Positions 1 through 8,088 of a DNA stretch of 20,948 nt are shown here, one piece after another. The position numbers and the translations under genes are program-made. The notes under the pieces are model-generated. The model was not told the DNA's origin and searched no databases. It was given only the letters and a program-made list of their open reading frames with translations. The first letter of the stretch is position 1, and the number at the start of each line of letters is the position of its first letter. Origin of the DNA: a virus; the IMG/VR virus record IMGVR_UViG_3300005613_000484, positions 1-20,948 of that record; one strand, written 5' to 3'.

Positions 1-800
1 CCGCCTGCAGCCCCGCCTCCGCCCCCGCCCCCCGTTATCCCAGCGCCCCCGCCACCACCGCCACCGCCGCCGCCGCCTGAGCCAACATAAAGGGTCTGAG
101 ACTTTGATTCTAAAACATTGCCGCCAGTTCCTATTTGATCGGATGCGTCGTTGTTGTATCCGCCTCCATCTCCGCGAGACCCGCCATCACCGTGCTTTAA
201 TGATGCCGACAAAGGCTCCGTGCCTCCGTCTCCGCCAGAACCTTTATTCCCGCCGTATGGGCCTTGACCGTTGCCGCCATCTCCGCCATTACCGCCGTAT
301 CTCACGTCAACAAATCTATCATCTTCGCCGCCCTGCTGTCCGTTGCTTCCGTTAACGTCTCCGCCCGATCCTCCAGAGCCGGGGCTTCCGCTTTCCTCAC
401 TTGACCAGTTTGATCCTCCTCCTCCGCCGCCGCCGCCGCCTGAATGACCGTAGGCTTTTACTGTGGCTGTTTCGGTTATGCTGATCGTGTTCGCGTAGAA
501 TTTGACGCTATTTTCTACCAGTACATAGGTATCTGTTATAGTGAGGGTTCCGATATTGGTGTGAATTCCTCCATATACTTCAAGAAGATCATCCCCATCG
601 ATCGTCCAATTGTTTCCGCAATGGTCGCCGCCGCCTAATGCGGTCCAGTCCTCTACGCATCCACCGCCGTAGTCGAGTCTGTATGCGTTTCCGGCGATGC
701 TTGTCGCGGATATCACGCCGTTGTTGACGGTAAGAACGCGCAATTCTGCTAATGCAAATGTTGCGGTCATACAGATTAAGGCTATGAGATACTTTTTCAT
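1..800 (-). CDS. Glycine-rich secreted/adhesin-like protein (3' part outside window)
   Basis: Open frame of 266 codons from an ATG at 800 that runs off the left edge without a stop. Residues 1-18 (MKKYLIALICMTATFALA, then ELRV) form a clear Sec signal peptide: two Lys, a hydrophobic core and an ALA cleavage site. Residues 20-120 look beta-rich and include a Cys pair. From about residue 125 the protein is dominated by Gly runs (GGGGGGG, GGNGGDGGNG, GGGGG) broken by short Asn/Asp/Ser/Tyr segments. Such Gly-rich motifs are known from T-even gp38-type receptor-binding adhesins, where they pack as polyglycine II helices; applying this here is inference. It starts 2 nt after the stop of the fibre-like gene and lacks a strong Shine-Dalgarno, so it is probably translationally coupled. 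The Gly codons explain the CCGCC-rich plus strand. Start and signal peptide are well supported; function is not. Confidence 0.8.
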   Translation of the reverse strand, partial: MKKYLIALICMTATFALAELRVLTVNNGVISATSIAGNAYRLDYGGGCVEDWTALGGGDHCGNNWTIDGDDLLEVYGGIHTNIGTLTITDTYVLVENSVKFYANTISITETATVKAYGHSGGGGGGGGGSNWSSEESGSPGSGGSGGDVNGSNGQQGGEDDRFVDVRYGGNGGDGGNGQGPYGGNKGSGGDGGTEPLSASLKHGDGGSRGDGGGYNNDASDQIGTGGNVLESKSQTLYVGSGGGGGGGGGGGAGITGGGGGGGAAG

Positions 801-802
801 AA

Positions 803-3800
803 TCATTCTGGGAAGATATAGGTGTTGGTGCCGATGTTGAATTGCATGTTCGTGGTCCCGAGTCCCTGAATGCCAGGATGATTCGTTGTGTTTCCAAAGT
901 GAAGTACGCTATTCGTTACGTCCCAGTGTAAATTCGTGAGAGCAATCCATTCTGTGCCGTCGTGATATGCGAGATTGCCTACGGCGCCTTCTGTGTTGGC
1001 AAGGTCTTGGTCTCCCCATATTCCCGTGGCTGAACCCGTGCTTCTGAACACCTGGCCTGTGGTTCCGCCTACTGCCGTGAACTGGGTAAGGTCTCCTGCC
1101 TTCAGTGGCTGAAGTAGGTCTGCGGCCTGATAATTGGCCGTGACAATAGCATCTGCAAGAATGAAAGCGTCAGTCACATTATCGTTCACAACAACGTCTG
1201 CCGCTATGAATGCTGCCGTCACCCCGTTTGAGACTATGGTATCGTCTGCCTGCCAGTCTGCCTCTGCGTCTGAGTTGGTCCAGCCGGTTCCGTCGTATGA
1301 CAGATATTCCCCGGATGATACGCCGGTTGTATCAACGTCTGAAAGGTCGCTTAATGCGCTCGCGCTGATCGTATCCCAGAAGCCTGCCCCTGTTCCTGTG
1401 GCCTTAAATACCTGCCCTGTAGTTCCACCAAGCGCGGTAAACTGCGTGAAGTCACCAGCCTTTAGAACGCGCAATAAATCTGCCGTGTTCAAGGTGTTGG
1501 ATAATGAAGAATCTGCAGAGACAAAAGCATTTGAGACAACTGTATCTGCCGCAACAAAGGCGTTAGAGACTATAGTGTCGTCTGCTCTCCAATCTGTCTG
1601 GGCGTCGTAATCTTCCCATTGTGTTCCGTTGTATCTGAGATAATCGTTTGAAGCTACCCCTGTCGTATCTACGTTGTTAAGGTCGCCGATGTTGCTTGAC
1701 CCGGTTAAGAAGCTCGTACCCTCAAGACCGTCTACGGTATCACAGTCTGTTCCGGTCCCCGATGCTCCGCCAAGCGCGGTCATTACGGCGTTCCATATGG
1801 CTATCAGGCTCCCATTGGTCCATGCCGATGCGCCTCCAGTAGAATACACAATGTCGTTCGATGTAGCCGTGTCTACGATGTTGGCAAGGTATTGGTTGGT
1901 CGTTTCTCCAATTCCGAGTACCGCAATCGTGTTGGAAAGCGTTGACGTGTTCCAATTCGTTCCATCCGATGACAGAATGAACGCATTAGTTGATGGCGGG
2001 ACGTTGGTAATCGCGCCTATGTCTATGTTCGTGGCTTCCGTTGTCGGTACCTGCCAGTCCGGGGCGGTTCCCATGCCAAGACTCTTGAGAAATGTTCCCG
2101 CGGTTCCAAGTGCGAGTTCCTGCCAGTCAGAGTTGCCGTCTGAATATGCTATCTTCCAAGCTCCGCTGAAGTTCGCGTTGGCGATATTTGTAAGACCTGA
2201 ACCATCTCCGGTATGGGTGCCTGCGAATGTCCCCGCCCAGTCTCCCGTTGTGGTTCCTGTTGGGTGCATCCAGCCATAGTAATGTGCATTTGTCAGAACA
2301 TTGGTGTTAAAATTCCATGTCCCTTCTGTATCTGTGTACCATAGAATATCGCCAAACAATTTGCTTTGAGATCCTACGAAATATCCCTTTTCTGGTATGC
2401 CTAATGTGAACGAGTTTTCATATCCGATTGGCGCGAATGGTCCTCCTGGAAAATAGACCGTATCGAGAAAACTTGTTACAGAGCTATTGTCCTTTCCAAT
2501 CATTCCAAAGGCACTTTCTGCGGTTCCTCCTATCCATATCGTTGAATTGGTCGGCGTTTGCCTCTTGATGAACTGGGTTGTTCCAGAAAAGACAAGATCG
2601 TTGCTATTCGTGTTTCCGCGGTCCATGATCGTTTGCCATGTTTCATTTGCTGCAATCGCGTATTGATTACTGACGGCCGTGAACACTGGGTCTACTTCTG
2701 TGAATACGGCATTCTTCCATTGCAAGATATCTGTTCGATCAAAAGAGAAAGCGCCTCCAATGGCTCCAAAGGATATTTCATCATGCGATATCGTGACCCT
2801 TGGCGTATCTCCCCATGACGGGTCTGGTTCGCCAACTATAATTGTTCCATTTGTTGCACGTACAGTATCCGACAATGATGTCATGGTGATATTATCTACT
2901 GTGACAATTGTTGTTCCGCCGTTTACTGGCCATGCATAGAACTTTAAGTAAGGCGTTGATGGTCCGCCACATTCAATCGTCGTGGTCTTTGTGCCGCTTG
3001 TGTAATAGTCTCCCCCGCCTCCGCCATCGTCTCCGGTCTTAGACCCCGCATAAACTAGCACGGCTGCTCCGCCAACGTCGTTGACGATAGTAATGTCAAA
3101 CGTCAATTCATACTGTTTTTGCGTCGTAAACTCTGTGTCATAGACAAATTTATGAAAGTCAGTATTTGTTGTACTCGAATATCGGAAAACTCCATTCGTC
3201 ACTGACCATAGAGGGTCTGGGAATATCCAATTATTCGTGCTGTCTGCGGTCCCGTTAACGATTACGTTTGTTCCAAATATAGACAATGTGGAGTTGGTTG
3301 CCTGTAGTGCATCAAGATATTGCGTCGTTCCTCCCAAATAGGTGTTATCTGTTGTAGTGTAAACATCTCCGGTGTAGGACTCAACGTACAGGGGTGTCCC
3401 TGTCGCAAAGTTATCTGATACCCAGTTGGTTGTAGCATATAGATTGCTCGCCGCGGTCCATACGGGGTCTACTTCTGTTACTCCTGCGCCTGATACATAG
3501 TTGGTTATGTCGCCCCAGTTTGGTATCTGGCTATCTGTGTTCGTCCCCTGGTCATAGTCAATGATGGTCCCATAACTACCTGAAACCACTGTTCGAACCC
3601 TGTCGTCTGAGTATCCGTTCGCGGCCATTGCGCTATCTGGGGCTGATATCCATTCTACTGGCCATGCGTTCGTGACGATCGATCCCGAGATATCATAGAC
3701 AGTAAAATAGAATCCCGTGGAGACAACATCGTGCGCGAGTGGTGACGCCAGTACCGTGAAATTAGTTGTCATGTGACAAAATACGTGTGGTGCTCCCCCG

Positions 3801-4528
3801 GTGTATGCTGTCGGAAAGTCTACCCATGTGTTCGTCCCGGTGATCGTGTTGGTTCCGGACTGAATGCCGTCCCCGGATGTGACAAAGTTGCCTTCGTTCA
3901 GGTCCGATTCGACAAAGAAGCCCGTATTAGTGTCGTATTTCAGATACGAGTTGTGCGTGAATCCGTTGGTTGAATAGTCAGCGACTGGCAACATGCCTTG
4001 CGGAACATTATTACTCTCTCCGATGGCCCACCATACGTCATTCGACCATACGAATTTGACAAATTCAGTCCCCGCGGGACTCACTCCGGGCATACCGTCC
4101 ACATACGGGTTGTTCTGTATATCAATGTCGTAGTTGATCAAGAGCCAGTTGTTTTGAGTGTCCCATAGTCCAAGGTTGAATGTGCGGACAGTCTGGGGCC
4201 CGAGTCCTTCAAAATAAGCCACAAGTTCCGATGTATTCAGATTCAGGTTGCCGGTTGCCTTGGTGGAGTCACCTACCACAAGATTGAACACGTCAAGTAT
4301 CGCGTACAGGGTTGATGCGTCCTGCGGAGTGGATCCCGTTATCCGCATAACAAGGTAATCAGGGTCAGATGTGCCGATATTGATCAGAGTAACCGGCACT
4401 GTGGTCCGTATTGCAACGGTATCCGTAATCTTGACCTTCTTCTTCTGAAGATCGATGGTCATGTCAACGGCAAACGCATTGAGCGCCACCGTGCAAAGCA
4501 TTGCTATTCCCAGGATTCGCTTAAACAT
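803..4528 (-). CDS. Large fibre-like structural protein with signal peptide (1241 aa)
   Basis: Likely a receptor-facing fibre or appendage protein. The ATG at 4528 is chosen because GGAG lies 7 nt upstream and it opens a clean signal peptide (MFKRILGIAMLCTVALNAFA, then VDMT); an in-frame TTG at 4555 is less likely. The chain is Asn/Thr/Gly/Ser-rich with few Cys. A region coded around 3240-2870 resembles a carbohydrate-binding jelly roll (WSVTNGVFRY start, DNITMTSL end). TEVDPVW and TEVDPVF recur, and HTGDGSGLTNI occurs in the C-terminal half. Two related repeats are coded near 1650-1370 and 1320-1020 (DVDTTGV, DWRADDTIVSN/DWQADDTIVSN, GGTTGQVF). It follows the two adaptor-like genes and precedes the Gly-rich gene, a normal place for host-recognition genes. 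The signal peptide is unusual for a virion protein. No chaperone or enzyme motif was seen. Confidence 0.85.
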   Translation of the reverse strand: MFKRILGIAMLCTVALNAFAVDMTIDLQKKKVKITDTVAIRTTVPVTLINIGTSDPDYLVMRITGSTPQDASTLYAILDVFNLVVGDSTKATGNLNLNTSELVAYFEGLGPQTVRTFNLGLWDTQNNWLLINYDIDIQNNPYVDGMPGVSPAGTEFVKFVWSNDVWWAIGESNNVPQGMLPVADYSTNGFTHNSYLKYDTNTGFFVESDLNEGNFVTSGDGIQSGTNTITGTNTWVDFPTAYTGGAPHVFCHMTTNFTVLASPLAHDVVSTGFYFTVYDISGSIVTNAWPVEWISAPDSAMAANGYSDDRVRTVVSGSYGTIIDYDQGTNTDSQIPNWGDITNYVSGAGVTEVDPVWTAASNLYATTNWVSDNFATGTPLYVESYTGDVYTTTDNTYLGGTTQYLDALQATNSTLSIFGTNVIVNGTADSTNNWIFPDPLWSVTNGVFRYSSTTNTDFHKFVYDTEFTTQKQYELTFDITIVNDVGGAAVLVYAGSKTGDDGGGGGDYYTSGTKTTTIECGGPSTPYLKFYAWPVNGGTTIVTVDNITMTSLSDTVRATNGTIIVGEPDPSWGDTPRVTISHDEISFGAIGGAFSFDRTDILQWKNAVFTEVDPVFTAVSNQYAIAANETWQTIMDRGNTNSNDLVFSGTTQFIKRQTPTNSTIWIGGTAESAFGMIGKDNSSVTSFLDTVYFPGGPFAPIGYENSFTLGIPEKGYFVGSQSKLFGDILWYTDTEGTWNFNTNVLTNAHYYGWMHPTGTTTGDWAGTFAGTHTGDGSGLTNIANANFSGAWKIAYSDGNSDWQELALGTAGTFLKSLGMGTAPDWQVPTTEATNIDIGAITNVPPSTNAFILSSDGTNWNTSTLSNTIAVLGIGETTNQYLANIVDTATSNDIVYSTGGASAWTNGSLIAIWNAVMTALGGASGTGTDCDTVDGLEGTSFLTGSSNIGDLNNVDTTGVASNDYLRYNGTQWEDYDAQTDWRADDTIVSNAFVAADTVVSNAFVSADSSLSNTLNTADLLRVLKAGDFTQFTALGGTTGQVFKATGTGAGFWDTISASALSDLSDVDTTGVSSGEYLSYDGTGWTNSDAEADWQADDTIVSNGVTAAFIAADVVVNDNVTDAFILADAIVTANYQAADLLQPLKAGDLTQFTAVGGTTGQVFRSTGSATGIWGDQDLANTEGAVGNLAYHDGTEWIALTNLHWDVTNSVLHFGNTTNHPGIQGLGTTNMQFNIGTNTYIFPE

Positions 4529-4547
4529 GTGGTGCTCCGTTCTCCCT

Positions 4548-4877
4548 TTATCCAAGGGCTGCTATATGAATCTGCAATTGTTCGTTTGCCTTTGCTGTGT
4601 CAGTCTGAAGTAATAGCTGATAGGCAACATGGTGACTTACCGCCGCCTGGTATTGGTCTACCATCTCAAGGTCTTCATCTGTGTCCGTGAGTGCTATGTC
4701 CTCCGGGAACTCTACAACAACGCCATTGTCCTCCGTCCAGAATGCTTCTGGCCTATCCAAAAAGATTCGCCGGCGCGCGATATTCACCTTCTGCATAATT
4801 GCAGCATCGCTCCACTTGGACCCAGTAAGGTCTCCGGTTATGGGTCGAACGTCTTTAATTATGTCGCTGCCGGTCAT
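4548..4877 (-). CDS. Head-tail adaptor candidate, DUF6682-like (109 aa)
   Basis: The frame is open further upstream, but the first credible start is the ATG at 4877 (MTGSDIIKDVRPITGDL), 1 nt after the stop of the preceding gene; the upstream extension is shadow sequence of that gene. The protein is helical: a short N-terminal region, a WSDAAIMQKVNIARRRI segment, a middle DRPEAFW motif, and a C-terminal helix (YQAAVSHHVAYQLLLQTDTAKANEQL). Small phage proteins with an N-terminal L..lNea helix, an RP.A motif and a C-terminal Y..A....A..LL..DT helix are often head-completion adaptors; I recall DUF6682 as such a family but could not check it. Position directly after another adaptor-like gene supports this. 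Function is inferred. Confidence 0.7.
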   Translation of the reverse strand: MTGSDIIKDVRPITGDLTGSKWSDAAIMQKVNIARRRIFLDRPEAFWTEDNGVVVEFPEDIALTDTDEDLEMVDQYQAAVSHHVAYQLLLQTDTAKANEQLQIHIAALG

Positions 4878-4878
4878 A

Positions 4879-5514
4879 TCAGTAGTCCTCCAGTGCCGTT
4901 GGTACCCTGTTTTTGTATCCGGCAAGTAGATCGCGCCTTGCATTCGATATGCCGCGGTTATACGTCCTGATGTGCTGTGCGGCTCTCGTCGTGCTGCTCC
5001 AGTTGCGTTGCGGCATAGACATGAGTTCTGCCATTGCCTTTGCGGCCAATGCCTCACCATAGCGATTCATGAGCCACTGCGGTAGCTGATGGCGTCCCGG
5101 GGCGTCCGCTTTGCCCATGTGTGGTACATACACCACGTCAACCTCAAGACCGTCTGTGACGCTATTCTGAGGGGCAACGTCGAGTGTAAGCGTGCCGCCT
5201 GACTCGTTTGGTTCAAAGGTGTAGTCTTTCGGAAGGATTTCAGCTCCATCTATTCCAGCGTCTACTCCCGCCTCTGTGTTCTGGCGGACCTGCGCGATTT
5301 TCTCTATCCGCGCTTCCCATGGAACTCTCAAGGCATATTCAGTCTGATCTTCAACCAGATTGATAGCGTCCATGGTCTCTTTCCAGACCTGGCTCCTTAG
5401 ACAAAACTCTCTTGATGCGGAAAACAGTGCTTGCCGCATTAGCACGACAGGGCACTGTCCGCCTACTTCGGGTACGATATACCCAAATAGATCATCAAAC
5501 TTGTTCGCCAACAT
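4879..5514 (-). CDS. Putative head-tail adaptor/connector protein (211 aa)
   Basis: ATG at 5514 with a strong AGGAGG about 9 nt upstream. The N-terminus (FDDLFGYIVPEVGGQCP, then VVLMRQALFSASREFCLRS) matches the style of short-tailed-phage head-completion proteins, which begin with a helix bearing a P.V..CP....~~AL..A..EFC..S pattern followed by a beta domain. Here the beta part covers roughly residues 50-130 (EYALRVPWEARI, LPKDYTF, LTLDV, VDVVYVP) and the C-terminal third is helical (LMNRYGEALAAKAMAELM). The neighbours fit: capsid and post-capsid genes upstream, a second small adaptor candidate and the fibre gene downstream. Assignment rests on pattern recall and synteny and would need a profile search. 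Confidence 0.75.
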   Translation of the reverse strand: MLANKFDDLFGYIVPEVGGQCPVVLMRQALFSASREFCLRSQVWKETMDAINLVEDQTEYALRVPWEARIEKIAQVRQNTEAGVDAGIDGAEILPKDYTFEPNESGGTLTLDVAPQNSVTDGLEVDVVYVPHMGKADAPGRHQLPQWLMNRYGEALAAKAMAELMSMPQRNWSSTTRAAQHIRTYNRGISNARRDLLAGYKNRVPTALEDY

Positions 5515-5554
5515 ATTGGCGCCCTCCTGCGCTAATCATACGGCAAGAAAAGAC

Positions 5555-6106
5555 TTACTGCTTATTCTTCGCCGACTCAACAGCCTTCCAGGTGATCGCG
5601 TTACCCTTTTCGAGCATCTTGTCAAAATCAGCCTGTGAAGACTTCTTGACCTTCTCGTATGGGTATCTCTTGATCGTTCCTGCGGCTACAACTGCCTGCG
5701 TCGGGTCCGGAGAATCCTGCCAGTCTGTCTGGCATGCTGAATCAATGACGTCCAGGTAGTTCTGCGGAAGCACAACTTCGATTCCGCGCGAAACGTACAG
5801 GATCTTTCCATTGACGCCAACGGGTACTTTATTTAGGTCGTTCTGATGTCCCTTTGCAGAGAACTTGATAACCCAGTATTCCATTGGCTCTTCGGATGAT
5901 GCCTGTGCGTTCTTCTCGGCCTCGCGCTGTGCTCGCTGTCGTTTGGCGATTTCCTTAAAGGTCATTACCCCAAACCCGCCGTCTGATGGGTAAATTCCCC
6001 ACGTGTCGTCAGACATATTGTTATCAGCGATAAACTTCGCTGCAATCTCTTCGGACTTGAATGGTTTTCCGTCTTTTCCATACCTCACTTGGTCTGCTTC
6101 GCTCAT
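5555..6106 (-). CDS. Conserved phage structural-region protein of unknown function (183 aa)
   Basis: ATG at 6106. Residues 1-70 are charged and helical (KSEEIAAKFIADNN, FKEIAKRQRAQREAEKNAQ). A compact domain follows, EYWVIKFSAKGHQNDLNKV, VGVNGKILYVSRG and VEVVLP-like IEVVLPQNYLDVIDSA, then a basic tail ending in KNKQ. The pattern of a strand-rich first half, a VNG turn and a RG.EV.LP.~~L segment recurs, as I recall, in proteins encoded just after capsid genes in short-tailed phages; the role is not established. Position between the post-capsid protein and adaptor genes suggests a minor head or internal protein. A 94-base gap with two hairpins separates it from the upstream gene. Confidence 0.75.
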   Translation of the reverse strand: MSEADQVRYGKDGKPFKSEEIAAKFIADNNMSDDTWGIYPSDGGFGVMTFKEIAKRQRAQREAEKNAQASSEEPMEYWVIKFSAKGHQNDLNKVPVGVNGKILYVSRGIEVVLPQNYLDVIDSACQTDWQDSPDPTQAVVAAGTIKRYPYEKVKKSSQADFDKMLEKGNAITWKAVESAKNKQ

Positions 6107-6142
6107 TGGCTTCTTTGCTCCCGTGTGGTGCGTTATGGGTTA

Positions 6143-6170
6143 GGCGGGATCGGCTTGCGCCTTTCCCGCC
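6143..6170 (-). promoter_or_regulatory. Intergenic hairpin with GCAA tetraloop
   Basis: Minus strand GGCGGGA pairs with TCCCGCC (7 bp), an AA/GA internal loop, then GGC-GCAA-GCC. The inner loop is a GNRA tetraloop. No U-run follows. It lies between the post-capsid and 183-aa genes. Confidence 0.6.
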
Positions 6171-6186
6171 CATTGCCCGATTAAAT

Positions 6187-6213
6187 CCAGACCCTCTTTC
6201 TTAGAGGTTCTGG
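6187..6213 (-). terminator. Hairpin over the stop of the post-capsid gene, weak terminator candidate
   Basis: Minus strand CCAGA-A-CCTCT, loop AAGAA, AGAGG-G-TCTGG, 10 pairs with one mismatch, followed by ATTTAAT. The stop codon lies within the stem/loop. The U-run is short, so partial termination or mRNA 3'-end protection is more likely than full stop. Confidence 0.5.
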
Positions 6214-6887
6214 TCGAACTGAATAGCCTCAATAAGGCACGGCTGACCGCTGACATTCACGTAAGTGACGTCATTGATCTTAATCCCGGCAGGGATTGAC
6301 GAGCCTGCAGGGGCAGTCACAAAGTCCGACTTGTAACCGATAAACGTGATCTCGCCCGTGGGCAAGGCACGGCTCAAAGTGACTTCGTTGTCACTCTCGC
6401 CCGTATCGGTGATAGCCGTAATGAACGCCTTCTGCTTCAACTGGCGTGACTGGCGCACAACAACTTCACTGCCAACGCCAACATATGTGGCGTTAATGGC
6501 CGCGTTGAACTTACCCTTGTAAGTCGCTGCGGTCTGCAGAGTCCACTTGTTCACGTCTGCGGCGCCCTTCTGCTTCATGTCGCCCTGATACAGCGGCTGC
6601 GTGTCGGCCAAGACCAACTTGTTGGCGTCTGCGGCCCCCAAGAGTCCTTCTCCCTCATACGGCTCAACGCCTTGACCAAGCGTAAGCAGAGTCACGTCAC
6701 CAGCCACGACTGTCCGGATAATGCCTTCAGCACCATCTGCTTGGCGCGACTGGTGGATATTCCACCTCAGCTCTTCGGCTTCAGCCTCGCCAATGTTGAG
6801 GATACGAACTTCGTCCGGGATAAATCCCAGTCCGATGTAGAGCGGCAATGTGCCAACTCCTGTGTATATTCCAGAAACCTTTTTCAT
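6201..6887 (-). CDS. Post-capsid virion protein, possible head decoration (228 aa)
   Basis: ATG at 6887 with GGAAGGAGAAACCAA upstream, a strong Shine-Dalgarno that suggests high expression. It is the first gene after the major capsid gene. The sequence is predominantly beta (KKVSGIYTGVGTLPLYIGLG, VRILNIG, VVVRQSRQLKQKAFITAIT, EVTLSRALPTGEITFIGY, IKINDVTYVNVSG) with one Trp-containing segment (LRWNIHQSRQ). A near-repeat AADANKLVLADTQPLYQGD / AADVNKWTLQTAATYKGK lies around residues 85-125. No family was recognised with confidence. Decoration or minor capsid protein is inferred only from position, beta content and RBS strength. Confidence 0.8.
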   Translation of the reverse strand: MKKVSGIYTGVGTLPLYIGLGFIPDEVRILNIGEAEAEELRWNIHQSRQADGAEGIIRTVVAGDVTLLTLGQGVEPYEGEGLLGAADANKLVLADTQPLYQGDMKQKGAADVNKWTLQTAATYKGKFNAAINATYVGVGSEVVVRQSRQLKQKAFITAITDTGESDNEVTLSRALPTGEITFIGYKSDFVTAPAGSSIPAGIKINDVTYVNVSGQPCLIEAIQFDQNL

Positions 6888-6931
6888 TTGGTTTCTCCTT
6901 CCATGCTTTCTTTATTCTCGTTAATGAAGTT

Positions 6932-6951
6932 CCCGCCCGTTATTGGGCGGG
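6932..6951 (-). promoter_or_regulatory. GC-rich hairpin between capsid and post-capsid genes
   Basis: CCCGCCC (6932-6938), loop of six, GGGCGGG (6945-6951): a perfect 7-bp GC stem. The minus-strand tail AACTTC is not a U-run. Possible transcript-stabilising or weak termination signal between two highly expressed genes. Confidence 0.55.
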
Positions 6952-6973
6952 TTCCTCAATGATTCCCGCACTC

Positions 6974-7993
6974 TTACGTAGGATTGGCTGTTGCCAGACA
7001 TTCCAGACGTGCAATCCACTGCTCAGAGAGAATTGCCGATGCATACCAGGTGATCCAGCCAACGTAACCCTTCTGACCCAAAGGCTGACTGTGAGACGGT
7101 TTCGGCTGCACCACTTTGATGCCTACCGATTTCATCCCCTGCAGGCGCACGGTGCCATAAGCATCACGCGCAACACAGATGATCGGATACACGTCTGCTG
7201 ACCCGGTGCCAGGGGCTCCATTGGTCAAGAACGTGGTCTGTCCCGGTGTGCCGGTTGCGCCAGCAAACCATGGCGTGAACATTCGCGTCATCACGAAACG
7301 GAAACGGTCGACCTGACCGCGCTCGCCCGGGATACGTGAATTCGGATCGCCGTACTCGGTCACAGCAATGTAACCGGTGATACCCTTGATATCCGCGTAC
7401 AGGTCCGTGTGACACATGGCGAAGAATGCCGGCAGAGTTCCGCGCGTGCCAATCTTGGCTGTCGGGCTGATCATGCGGCTGATCTCTTTACCATCGTCGC
7501 GGTCGAACTGACGACCGATGCGAAGGAAATCTCCGCGCCTGGGTGCCGATGCCAGCGCGGCACGGCTTGCAGCACCGTTCGCGTAGTAGACATTCGTTCC
7601 GGATTTCAGAACATCGATCGTGACGGATTCAATGGTTTGAGCCATCTGTTCGCCCGAGCGGGTTACAAGAACAGAAAGAATGCTGTCCTCGTGCAGATCC
7701 CGAACCTTGTCGGTCAACTCTGCTACTGCGCCATACTGCTTCAGAATGGCGGTATAATCCGTCTTCTCAAGCGGCTGACTGGCCGGGGGAATACCCTCTG
7801 CCAAAGGTGCAGTACTTACTGTGAAGGAATGGTAACGGCGCCATTTGATCGTGTCGCCAGCATTACGCTTGGCGTCGTCGATCTGCGCAAAGCGCTGTGT
7901 TACCAGAAGCGGCTGCCCGACCTTCAGGAGCCGTGCAACGGCTTGAATACCCACTCTTGGGGCTATCTCACCGTATGTGATGGTGTCATTCAT
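6974..7993 (-). CDS. Major capsid protein, N4-gp56 family (339 aa)
   Basis: Forms the icosahedral shell. Residues 48-63 (DTIKWRRYHSFTVSTA) followed by PLAEGIPPASQPL and LKQYGAVAELTDKVRDLHED (83-102) match the signature of the N4-gp56 major capsid family: an FRRY-like strand, PLTEG, then QYG..~.itDK...~HED. These are HK97-fold coats. Length 339 is normal for the family. The later sequence contains an expected FFAMCHTDLYADIKG segment and a beta-rich C-terminal half ending in WITWYASAILSEQWIARLE. Start is ATG at 7993 with GGAGG 7 nt upstream; that GGAGG lies inside a long stem-loop (8001-8060). Upstream are scaffold and a zinc-ribbon gene, downstream the post-capsid protein. Confidence 0.93.
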   Translation of the reverse strand: MNDTITYGEIAPRVGIQAVARLLKVGQPLLVTQRFAQIDDAKRNAGDTIKWRRYHSFTVSTAPLAEGIPPASQPLEKTDYTAILKQYGAVAELTDKVRDLHEDSILSVLVTRSGEQMAQTIESVTIDVLKSGTNVYYANGAASRAALASAPRRGDFLRIGRQFDRDDGKEISRMISPTAKIGTRGTLPAFFAMCHTDLYADIKGITGYIAVTEYGDPNSRIPGERGQVDRFRFVMTRMFTPWFAGATGTPGQTTFLTNGAPGTGSADVYPIICVARDAYGTVRLQGMKSVGIKVVQPKPSHSQPLGQKGYVGWITWYASAILSEQWIARLECLATANPT

Positions 7994-8000
7994 GTGACGA

Positions 8001-8060
8001 CCTCCGAGTTTTCGCGGAAAACCACTTCCCGCATTATTGTTTTGCCGCCAAACTCAGAGG
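8001..8060 (-). promoter_or_regulatory. Stem-loop sequestering the capsid gene Shine-Dalgarno
   Basis: In the minus-strand RNA, CCUCUGAGUUU (8060-8050) pairs with AAACUCGGAGG (8011-8001), 11 pairs including one G-U. The stem continues inward after a small internal loop: GCGG (8048-8045) with CCGC (8017-8014), and AAAAC (8043-8039) with GUUUU (8022-8018). This leaves a loop of about 16 nt. The total is about 20 pairs. The 3' strand holds the whole GGAGG Shine-Dalgarno (8005-8001) of the capsid gene, whose AUG at 7993 lies just outside. No U-run follows, so it is not a terminator. Pairing is seen directly; the control role is inferred. Confidence 0.8.
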
Positions 8061-8088
8061 TTTCTTTACGGCGTTAGTGCTCTACTTG

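Noticed and set aside
1-70. CCGCC-rich repeat that could suggest a CRISPR or microsatellite
   Set aside because: It reads as Gly codons of an open minus-strand gene, with no regular repeat-spacer spacing.
1134-2279. Plus-strand open frames of 158 and 201 codons
   Set aside because: They are the antisense of the fibre-like gene, without ribosome-binding sites and with composition mirroring that gene.
8001-8060. The capsid leader stem as a transcription terminator
   Set aside because: No U-run follows on either side and it would cut off the capsid gene.
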